The translations under genes were made by a program, and so were the position numbers. Source: DAOUKH01 sp965219875 (GTDB taxonomy: Bacteria > Chloroflexota > Dehalococcoidia > SHYB01). Taken from it: DNA of 64,000 nucleotides. This document shows, piece by piece, positions 25,839 to 32,703 of this stretch; positions within the stretch are counted from its first letter, which is position 1, and every line of letters begins with the position of its first letter. The stretch is from NCBI GenBank assembly GCA_965219875.1, contig CBDCOW010000003.1, forward strand, positions 310,001 through 374,000. Reading direction: 5' to 3'. The notes under the pieces were generated by a model that did not search any database, had not been told where the DNA came from, and was given only the letters and a program-made list of their open reading frames with translations.

Positions 25839-26600
25839 CTACCAGAACGGTACATCAAAGAGCACGGACGACACGTGGAACAGGACGAGCCCCAGCAGGA
25901 GCACGGCCACCTCCGCCACCTCGTTGACGGCGCCATAGGTGTCGCCGGTCATTCCTCCCAGCAGTCGTGTGACCCACCAGCCCACCACAAGGGACACGCC
26001 GATAGCCGCGGCCAAGAGGATAAGTCCTCCAACGCCGAGTAGCAGTCCGCCCGCCGCACCGGCGGTGGCGAATCCGAACACAACCTGCCACCGATTGCGT
26101 CCGACCTGAAACGAAGTGCCGATTCCCTGCTCTCTGACATATCGAAAGACGGCCATCGTCGACACCATCCCAAACCGCGACAGGCACGGAAACACCACCA
26201 GCAGCCCCACGCGCACGTCGTCGGGGATGCCCGTCAGGAGCGTCCACTTCAGCAATAGGAGCCCCGCACCGCCAACCACCGCGAATGCCCCGACGTGGGA
26301 GTCCCGGAGAATTTCCAGCCGTTTCGCCGGGGTATAGCCGCCGAACAGCCCATCGCAGGAGTCGAGGAACCCTTCCGTGTGTATCGCCCGCGTCAGCACC
26401 AGCAGCGCCACCACCAGCAGCGCGCCGACGACCGGCAACGGCAACGCTTGCCTTGCCGCTAAGTCGAGCCCTGCTAAGACACCTCCCAGCACCAGTCCTA
26501 CAAGCGGGAAGTAGGCCCGCGTCGGCCCCATTTGGGCTGGGCCGCTTGGCGCAAGTGGGAAGACTGTCAGGAAACCAATGGCCAGTCGCAAGCTTCTCAA
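25839..26600 (-). CDS. cobS: Adenosylcobinamide-GDP ribazoletransferase
   Basis: This 253-residue membrane protein has several predicted transmembrane segments and the CobS motifs FLTVFPL near the N-terminus, EGFLDSCDGLFGG (metal-binding Asp cluster) and a GDTYGAVNEVAE segment near the C-terminus. It joins AdoCbi-GDP to alpha-ribazole (phosphate), the last step of nucleotide-loop assembly. It lies 5 bp after cobT. Confidence 0.94.
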   Translation of the reverse strand: MRSLRLAIGFLTVFPLAPSGPAQMGPTRAYFPLVGLVLGGVLAGLDLAARQALPLPVVGALLVVALLVLTRAIHTEGFLDSCDGLFGGYTPAKRLEILRDSHVGAFAVVGGAGLLLLKWTLLTGIPDDVRVGLLVVFPCLSRFGMVSTMAVFRYVREQGIGTSFQVGRNRWQVVFGFATAGAAGGLLLGVGGLILLAAAIGVSLVVGWWVTRLLGGMTGDTYGAVNEVAEVAVLLLGLVLFHVSSVLFDVPFW

Positions 26601-26605
26601 GGTGC

Positions 26606-27676
26606 CTACCCGCTTGCGTCCTTTGGGTTCTCACCGGAAACGCCGGCCTCGGCAAAGGTGGCCATTTCGGACAAGCAGACCGCGGCGGCTTCAACCAGGC
26701 CCATCGCCAGCACCGCACCCGTACCCTCACCCAGCCTCATGCCGAGGTCCACGAGGGGCCGCAGTCCCAGGTGCGACAGCACAGATCGATGCCCCATCTC
26801 GGCCGATAGGTGAGCGGCAACGACGTAGTCTTTGACGTTGGGGCAGAGGCTATGCACAATGAGACCCGCGGCGCCGGAAATGAAGCCGTCGAGTACCACC
26901 GGACGACGGGCGAGCGACCCTCCCAACACCACCCCAGCCAGCACACCAATCTCGAATCCGCCGACCTTGCTCAGCACGTCCAGCCCATCGCTGGGATCGG
27001 GCTGGTTCACCTCCAAGGCGCGGGCGACACTAGCAATCTTGCGCTCCATCTCCTCATCGTTTCGTCCCGTTCCCCGGCCCGTCGTCTCGCTTGGCGGTCG
27101 ACGAGTCAAGGCCGCGGTTATGGCGCTCGAAGGCGTGGTGTTCCCGATACCCATGTCGCCGGTACCAAGAATGTCAGCCCCACCCTCGACCGCCTCCAGC
27201 GCAAGACCGACTCCCGCCATGACGCACGCCTCAGCCTTTTCGCGCGTCATGGCCGGACCCTGTGTTATGTCGGCAGTACCGCGCTCCGTCGCGACAACGC
27301 GCAGGTCAGGATGGTCGGGCAGCGGCGTGGCCACCCCGGCATCGACGATGACGAGGTCCACTCCCGCCCTACGCGCCATGACGTTGATCGCCGCACCGCC
27401 CGCCAAGAAGTTCAGCACCATCTGGGCCGTGACTTCCTGGGGGTACCCCGTGACCCCCTGAGTGACCACGCCGTGATCGGCAGCGGCCACAACGATGGTC
27501 TTCCCTCGCACCGTTGGCTGCGCAGTACCGAATACGCCCGCCAGTTGGATGGACAGTTCTTCCAACCGGCCCAGGCTGCCAGGCGGTTTGGTCAGACGGT
27601 CCTGGCGAAGCTGGGCCGCTCGTTTCGCTTGGGGATCGGCCGGTGTGATACCGGCAAGAACCTCGTCTAGCGTCAT
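26606..27676 (-). CDS. cobT: Nicotinate-nucleotide--dimethylbenzimidazole phosphoribosyltransferase
   Basis: This 356-residue protein shows CobT landmarks: KPPGSLGRLEELSIQLAG near the N-terminus, AADHGVVTQGVTGYPQEVT, GGAAINVMAR and GTGDMGIGNTTPSSA. It makes alpha-ribazole phosphate from the lower-ligand base and nicotinate mononucleotide. It supplies the base half for CobS, and lies between cobA and cobS with 2 to 5 bp gaps. Confidence 0.96.
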   Translation of the reverse strand: MTLDEVLAGITPADPQAKRAAQLRQDRLTKPPGSLGRLEELSIQLAGVFGTAQPTVRGKTIVVAAADHGVVTQGVTGYPQEVTAQMVLNFLAGGAAINVMARRAGVDLVIVDAGVATPLPDHPDLRVVATERGTADITQGPAMTREKAEACVMAGVGLALEAVEGGADILGTGDMGIGNTTPSSAITAALTRRPPSETTGRGTGRNDEEMERKIASVARALEVNQPDPSDGLDVLSKVGGFEIGVLAGVVLGGSLARRPVVLDGFISGAAGLIVHSLCPNVKDYVVAAHLSAEMGHRSVLSHLGLRPLVDLGMRLGEGTGAVLAMGLVEAAAVCLSEMATFAEAGVSGENPKDASG

Positions 27677-27678
27677 CC

Positions 27679-28254
27679 CTAGAACTCAATCCCCTGTTGG
27701 GCCTTGATACCTTGCTCTTGATAGGGATGCTTGATCAGCTTCATTTCCGTGACGAGGTCAGCACAGTCGATCAGTTCTTGGGGCGCATACCGTCCGGTGA
27801 TGATGACGTGCAGCGCCTTGGGCCGCTGCCGCAAGGCGTCGATGACGTCGGCAACGGGAACCCAGCCATAGTGCATCGCGTAGGTGAACTCATCCAGGAC
27901 GATGATGTCCTCCTCCCCCTTGAGCATCACCTCCTTACAGCGCTGCCATTGCTCCACCGCCAGGGCCGCCGTTCGGTCCATGTCCTTCGAGAGCCAGGTG
28001 AAACCGTCGCCCAGCGCCTCGATTGGTATGCCGAGCCGAGCCGCAGCCCGCTGCTCTCCGAATTGGGCGCCGGTGTGCTTGATGAACTGGAACATTCTGA
28101 TACGGAAGTTCCGGCCCCAGGCGCGGAAGACCACCCCCAGTGCGGCAGTCGTCTTGCCCTTGCCATCGCCGGTATTGACGATGACGAGGCCCTTTCGTAC
28201 ACGAGGCCGCTTAACGACCTTCGCGGGTGCTTCCGCGGGGTCTCGTTTGCTCAT
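27679..28254 (-). CDS. cobA: Cob(I)yrinic acid a,c-diamide adenosyltransferase
   Basis: This 191-residue protein of the CobA/CobO/BtuR type has the P-loop VNTGDGKGKTTAALG and the family segments FQFIKHTG, LDEFTYAMHYGW and ITGRYAPQELI. It transfers the adenosyl group of ATP to cob(I)alamin or cobinamide. The start lies about 44 bp inside the end of btuD. It acts on corrinoids brought in by the BtuCDF transporter encoded just upstream. Confidence 0.95.
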   Translation of the reverse strand: MSKRDPAEAPAKVVKRPRVRKGLVIVNTGDGKGKTTAALGVVFRAWGRNFRIRMFQFIKHTGAQFGEQRAAARLGIPIEALGDGFTWLSKDMDRTAALAVEQWQRCKEVMLKGEEDIIVLDEFTYAMHYGWVPVADVIDALRQRPKALHVIITGRYAPQELIDCADLVTEMKLIKHPYQEQGIKAQQGIEF

Positions 28255-29164
28255 GCGTCACCTCACCCGCTCCGCCAGTTGCTCCGCTTCCCCCGAAGCG
28301 TTCTCCAACCGGTCCTCCTTTTCGCAGGAAACCGCCGGCCGTCGGCCCCTTCCCATTTAGCGGACGCTCGTCCGCCGGGCCAATCACGCTTATCGCCAGG
28401 GATCCGGTGATCGGGTCTCGGTAGACGGCCGACTTCACACCGAAGGCGGACTCGACTATCTCCGGCGATAGGACATCCTCGGGCGATCCGTCGGCGAGCA
28501 CCCGTCCATTGCTCAGCAGTACGAGACGGTCGCAGTAGCGCGCCGCCATGTGCAGGTCGTGGATGGCCGCAACCGCCGTCAGGCCGTCGTCGACGAGCTG
28601 TCGGACTAGGTCGAGCACCTTGATCTGGTGAAAGATGTCCAGGTCCGACGTTGGCTCGTCGAGCAAGAGGATGCGGGGTTGTTGTGCCAAGGCACGGGAT
28701 ACGAACACCCTTTGGCGCTCTCCTCCGGATAAGGTGTCGAGGGTCCTATCGGCGAACTGCTCAGTCTCAGTCCGCCGCATCGCGTCTCTGGCGATGCGGT
28801 CGTCTTCCTTGCCCTCGACCTGAAAGCGCCCCAGGTGCGGGTACCGGCCCATGAGCACGAGCTCGAGGGCCGTAAATCCATGGGTGTAGGGCGCGATCTG
28901 GGGAATGAGCGCGAGGCGGGCAGCGATGTCTTTCGATGCTATGGAGTGCAGCTCCGCACCATCCAACCAGACGGTGCCGCGCTGGCAGCGGAGGATGCCC
29001 GCTATGGCTCTGAGCAACGTAGACTTTCCCGCACCATTCGGGCCTATCAGGCCAACGAGCTCTCCTCGATCAGCGTGCAGGTCCACGCCGTCCAAGAGCG
29101 TTTCCGCTTCGACCTCATAGAAGAGGTCCTGCGCCCTGATTGTCGGTGGTCTGTCGCCGTTCAT
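28211..29164 (-). CDS. btuD: Corrinoid/iron-siderophore ABC transporter ATP-binding protein (BtuD-like)
   Basis: About 317 residues from ATG 29164, the start nearest to the conserved domain. Walker A GPNGAGKST, signature LSGGERQRV, and Walker B ILLLDEPTSDLD are present. The C-terminus has about 50 extra Gly/Arg-rich residues after the ABC domain. Its place between the binding protein and cobA, under a cobalamin riboswitch, argues for B12 and cobinamide import over siderophores. Confidence 0.92.
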   Translation of the reverse strand: MNGDRPPTIRAQDLFYEVEAETLLDGVDLHADRGELVGLIGPNGAGKSTLLRAIAGILRCQRGTVWLDGAELHSIASKDIAARLALIPQIAPYTHGFTALELVLMGRYPHLGRFQVEGKEDDRIARDAMRRTETEQFADRTLDTLSGGERQRVFVSRALAQQPRILLLDEPTSDLDIFHQIKVLDLVRQLVDDGLTAVAAIHDLHMAARYCDRLVLLSNGRVLADGSPEDVLSPEIVESAFGVKSAVYRDPITGSLAISVIGPADERPLNGKGPTAGGFLRKGGPVGERFGGSGATGGAGEVTHEQTRPRGSTREGR

Positions 29165-29169
29165 CTCAG

Positions 29170-30261
29170 TTACTCGGCAAGCGTGAACGGAGCGGCGGTG
29201 GGCTCGGGGAAGTCCTCCGGCCAAAGTATCCGGGCAAGGCCCTCAGCCCCGCGGATGTTCCAATAGGACAGTGTAGTGAAGTGTTTGCTTTCTACCACGT
29301 GGACCTCGCCGTTCTTGATTGCCGGGACCTCGGCGAGTGCCTCGTGGGAAAGAAGGCTCTGTCGGAACTCTTCGGCGCCAAACTCGAGCGGCTGGGCAAT
29401 GATGATGACCTCGGGGTCCATGGCAATGACCCCTTCGAGACTGGTGGGGTGATTCTCTTCGATGCCGGCCTCTTCGGCCGCGTTGACCCCGCCGGCGGCC
29501 GTGATCACGCCGCCCTCTGTGGAGTTGCCGCCCGCGACCCACAGCGTGTCCGAGTACTGCGTGAGGGCAAGAACCCGGGGGCGCGGCTCCAGCCTACTTG
29601 TCACTGCGACTAGAGCGTCGTGCCGGTCCCGCACCTCTTCCGCGAATTCGAGAGCGCGCTCCTCCTCGCCGAAGATATAGCCCATGAGCAGGATGCCGGT
29701 AATCCGTGCCTCGGGGTCGTGCTTCAACTCCGTCTGGATCACCGGAATCCCAGTCCTCGACAAGGCATCGACCCCCTCCGCCGAGAAGAATGGGCTGGTG
29801 ACAATGATGTCCGGCGCCTGAGCGATGATGGTCTCCGGGTCGCGAGAAATCTGGGGTTTCTCCTGTACCAGCGCCGCGACGTTGGAGTAGACGGCGTCCT
29901 TCGTTGAGCCCCCTACCGCGACCAACCGGTCCCGGGGCACCAAGGCGAGGGTCATTTCGTCGTGCCCCACGGAAGCCGTGATGATTCGTAGCGGCTTGGC
30001 CGGGATGCTCACAACACCATTCAGCCCCTCGACTTCACGGGGCCAGCCGAAGTTGGTCGGGTCGACGATTCCACGGACGCCTTCGAGCAACTTCGATAGA
30101 GGCTCAGGAGTCGGCGCCGCCGTTGGGGCAATCGTGGGCGCTGGGGTCGACGTCGCGGGCGCCGTGGTCGGGGTTGGTGTGGGCGACGAGCATGCCGCCA
30201 ACACCAAAGCAAGGAGGACGGCAAGAGAGACGGTGAACACGCAGGACTGTCGAATCGGCAC
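29170..30261 (-). CDS. btuF: Corrinoid-binding lipoprotein of ABC transporter (BtuF-like)
   Basis: This 363-residue exported protein has a hydrophobic signal segment ending in the lipobox LVLAACSS, then a Thr/Pro/Ala-rich linker of about 30 residues that should tether the binding domain away from the membrane. The mature part is a helical-backbone binding protein of the BtuF/FhuD class (IITASVGHDEMTLAL, APDIIVTSPFF, VVESKHF). It lies 26 bp downstream of btuC and 5 bp upstream of btuD in the direction of transcription. Confidence 0.9.
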   Translation of the reverse strand: MPIRQSCVFTVSLAVLLALVLAACSSPTPTPTTAPATSTPAPTIAPTAAPTPEPLSKLLEGVRGIVDPTNFGWPREVEGLNGVVSIPAKPLRIITASVGHDEMTLALVPRDRLVAVGGSTKDAVYSNVAALVQEKPQISRDPETIIAQAPDIIVTSPFFSAEGVDALSRTGIPVIQTELKHDPEARITGILLMGYIFGEEERALEFAEEVRDRHDALVAVTSRLEPRPRVLALTQYSDTLWVAGGNSTEGGVITAAGGVNAAEEAGIEENHPTSLEGVIAMDPEVIIIAQPLEFGAEEFRQSLLSHEALAEVPAIKNGEVHVVESKHFTTLSYWNIRGAEGLARILWPEDFPEPTAAPFTLAE

Positions 30262-30287
30262 AATGACTCCTTTTGGTGGGTCCTACT

Positions 30288-31364
30288 TCAAAGCGAGTAG
30301 GCCTGACGCTTGTTTCTGATCAGCAAGAGGATGAAGAACGGCGCGCCGACGAAGGCGGTAAGGACACCGACGCGAAACTCAGCCGGTTGGATGATCGTCC
30401 TGGCCACGGTGTCGGCGAGGATCACAAAGACGGCGCCTCCCAGGGCACTCATCGGAATCAACACACGATGGTCCGGCCCAAGCACCAGCCGGAGGATGTG
30501 GGGAGTGACAAGGCCGACGAAGGCAATCGTCCCGCTTACCGCCACGGCGGCTCCGGTCGCCAGTGCTGCCGCCGCGAGAAGCGTCACACGCGCCAGGCCC
30601 ACCCGGACCCCCATGGAGCGAGCCTCGTCATCGCCCAGCATCAGCAGATTCAGGTCACGGGACATCAGCAGAATCACGGCGGCGCCCCCGAAAATCAGCG
30701 GCGCGGAGATCCGGACGTGCTCCCAGGAACGGGAGTCGAGCCCCCCCGCAAGCCAAAAAAGGATCTCTCGAAGTGCCTCGTTGCTGGGGAGGAGCAGGAT
30801 GATGGCGGACACGACAGCGCCAAGAAATGCGTTGACCGCGACGCCCGCAAGCAGGAGTGTCGCCATCGAGAAGTGCCCGCCAACGGCGGCAATCCCGTAG
30901 ACCAGGAAGGAGGCCGCGATGGCGCCCCCGAAGGCGAAGGCCGGAAGGGCGAGAAAGAAGAGGCTGGCCATCCCGGTGGCGATGGCGACCACCGCACCCA
31001 CGGCGGCCCCGGCGGAGACGCCGATGATCCCAGGATCGGCCATCGGGTTGCGGAAAAGGCCCTGCATCGTCGCTCCCGCCACGCCCAGGGCCGCGCCGAC
31101 TGAGGCGCCCACGAGGATCCTGGGAAGTCTGATCTGCTCGATGACAAGCTGCTCGGTACGGCTGAAGCCCGCGAGTTCGAGGCCCAACAGCGACAGCAGG
31201 ACCGAACCAACGTGGCTTACGGGTATGTCGGCAGGCCCGAGGCTTAGCGAGACAAGGGCGGTCGCGAGGACCAACAGAAGAAGGATCGCGGAGCCGATCG
31301 CCAGGCGGGTGCTAATGCGCGCCTCGCGGTAACCTCGCAGAGTGGTGAGTCCGGCGGCCCTCAA
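30288..31364 (-). CDS. btuC: Corrinoid ABC transporter permease (BtuC-like)
   Basis: This 358-residue polytopic membrane protein of the FecCD/BtuC family has motifs LPRILVGASVGAALGVAGATMQG, ADPGIIGVSAGAAVGAV and GLVTPHILRLVLGPDHR near the coupling helices. TTG 31364 is favoured as the start because GGAGG lies 8 nt upstream; no ATG or GTG lies near. That GGAGG is part of the terminator stem of the riboswitch, so both transcription and translation of this first gene should be shut when B12 is bound. Confidence 0.92.
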   Translation of the reverse strand: MRAAGLTTLRGYREARISTRLAIGSAILLLLVLATALVSLSLGPADIPVSHVGSVLLSLLGLELAGFSRTEQLVIEQIRLPRILVGASVGAALGVAGATMQGLFRNPMADPGIIGVSAGAAVGAVVAIATGMASLFFLALPAFAFGGAIAASFLVYGIAAVGGHFSMATLLLAGVAVNAFLGAVVSAIILLLPSNEALREILFWLAGGLDSRSWEHVRISAPLIFGGAAVILLMSRDLNLLMLGDDEARSMGVRVGLARVTLLAAAALATGAAVAVSGTIAFVGLVTPHILRLVLGPDHRVLIPMSALGGAVFVILADTVARTIIQPAEFRVGVLTAFVGAPFFILLLIRNKRQAYSL

Positions 31365-31370
31365 CAGAAA

Positions 31371-31398
31371 AACCTCCAGCGGCTCTTCGCTGGAGGTT
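31371..31398 (-). terminator. Intrinsic terminator of the cobalamin riboswitch, also occluding the btuC Shine-Dalgarno
   Basis: On the minus strand an 11-bp perfect stem (31388-31398 with 31371-31381) closes a 6-nt loop and is followed by five T residues, then CTG and the TTG start of btuC. The 3' arm contains GGAGG at an 8-nt spacing from that start. The hairpin can therefore both end transcription and hide the ribosome site. Confidence 0.85.
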
Positions 31399-31469
31399 CT
31401 GGTTTCGTTCTGCCGGGGATTGCTACCCGACGGGCGAGGGACCCTCTCTGCAGCGGAGAGTGGTCACCT

Positions 31470-31634
31470 CCCGTTCAGGCAGGTCTCCTGGCTCGCGGGT
31501 GGATCTTATCCGCCAGACCCTTCCCGCCGACTTCTCGACAGTGGGCACCGGCTCCAAAATCCCGCTTACAGTGGCGCTACCGCGGCGGATTCGCACCGCC
31601 TTCCCTATTCTCCCTGGGTGGGCACCTGAACGGG
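31470..31634 (-). promoter_or_regulatory. Cobalamin riboswitch aptamer
   Basis: The minus strand reads through the class hallmarks in order: P1 5' arm CCCGTTCAGG, GGGAAGGCGGTGCGAATCC, the core GCCACTGTAAGC, AGCCAGGAGACCTGCC (B12-box region), and the matching P1 3' arm CCTGAACGGG. The 10-bp P1 defines the limits well. It sits about 70 nt upstream of the terminator hairpin and controls the btuC-to-cobU operon, expected to switch it off when adenosylcobalamin is abundant. Confidence 0.96.
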
Positions 31635-31662
31635 CTGTGATTCTTATGTTGTGTTGGGCAGC

Positions 31663-31692
31663 ATGATATGGCTGCCTCCAAGGGGGTGTCAA
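31663..31692 (-). promoter_or_regulatory. Sigma-70-type promoter of the B12 operon
   Basis: The minus strand has TTGACA (31692-31687), an 18-bp spacer and TATCAT (31668-31663), placing the start of transcription near 31656, about 20 nt before the riboswitch. An inverted repeat GGCAGC-N8-GCTGCC (31657-31676) frames the -10 hexamer and could be an operator. Confidence 0.8.
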
Positions 31693-31713
31693 GCAGAGCG
31701 CGCCAGACGGGCA

Positions 31714-32394
31714 TCACCGCAATCGGTCGACAGACAGGATGCCCAGGCGTATGCCTTCGACTACGGCGTCGAGCTTGGTGGTCGCGTTGAGCTTGTGCCG
31801 CAGATTGCGAATGTGGTTGCGCACCGTGTGCTGGCTTATGCCCAATTCTTGAGAAATCCGCACGGTATCCCGGCCCAGCGCAACCAGACGCAGCACTTCA
31901 ACCTCTCGCCCCGTCAGGGCTGATGCCGCTCCGGGCGTTGCCGGCGCGGGGGGATGATCCGACAGAATGTCAGCACCGCCCACCTCGAGCGCATCCCGTA
32001 GCGAGGCTTCCGCTTCACCGAAGTCGTCCGCATCCGCAACGTCCTCGAAGAGGTGCACCAGCAGAGGTGCGTCCTCGAGGGTGCCCGCGACTACCATGGG
32101 AGTGACGGAGACCCACTTGCGCTGCCCGGAAGAGCAGGTCATTCGAAGCTGCGTCGTCGACGGCACCAAGCCGGCACGGAGGTAACGGATCGAAGGGCAG
32201 CCGCCCAAACACTGCGGCGTCAAGCCCCCGGGAGCAACCACCTCGTAGCACCGGCGGCCCACGACCTCGTCGGACGCATAACCAAGGATCCGTTCTGCGG
32301 CTCGGTTCCAGAACACGATCGTCTGATCGATAGACACGGCATAGGCACCGCATGACGCCGTTCCCAGCGCCGCAAGCAGACTATCCTTGGTCAT
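31714..32394 (-). CDS. PAS-domain LuxR-type transcriptional regulator
   Basis: About 226 residues from ATG 32394, which is preceded by GAGAGGTG; an upstream in-frame start adds a basic, non-conserved leader. The N-terminal half is a PAS domain (AVSIDQTIVFWNRAAERILGY, split across the segment, then RRCYEVV) and a cysteine cluster in CLGGCPS. The last 65 residues form a LuxR/GerE helix-turn-helix (LTGREVEVLRLVALG, ISQHTVRNHIRNLRHKL). It probably binds DNA in response to a small-molecule or redox signal sensed by the PAS domain. It ends 22 bp before the B12 promoter and diverges from the exporter operon; which of these it controls is unknown. Confidence 0.88.
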   Translation of the reverse strand: MTKDSLLAALGTASCGAYAVSIDQTIVFWNRAAERILGYASDEVVGRRCYEVVAPGGLTPQCLGGCPSIRYLRAGLVPSTTQLRMTCSSGQRKWVSVTPMVVAGTLEDAPLLVHLFEDVADADDFGEAEASLRDALEVGGADILSDHPPAPATPGAASALTGREVEVLRLVALGRDTVRISQELGISQHTVRNHIRNLRHKLNATTKLDAVVEGIRLGILSVDRLR

Positions 32395-32703
32395 CGGCAC
32401 GCACCTCTCGCGCGGATAGCAATAGGGCCGGAAAGCCGACAGGCCCTTCACCGCACACCTGGGGACTCACGGCACTCGGGTGCTGCGTATCGTCAAGTGC
32501 GGCTGGATTCGGCGGCGCCTGGGTCGCCATTGAGCCCCCTCCTTACCGTCGTCTCCGTTGATTGGCGTATGATTGCCGCCGCGCGAGTGTAGCAGAACCT
32601 CGATAGTCTCTCGATATTCTCGGAGTAGAACCGGGGTAGGGAGCATCTCCGTAATCCCCGTAGACGCCCGCCGCGGCGCGGCCGTTTCCAAGGAGCACAG
32701 CAC
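32395..32703. other. Intergenic region between divergent regulator and exporter genes
   Basis: No gene is visible. It must hold the promoters of the luxR-type gene and the exporter operon. A TATGAT hexamer at 32568-32573 could be a -10 for the exporter but has no good -35. AAGGAG near 32689 is the ribosome site of the adaptor. Confidence 0.5.
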
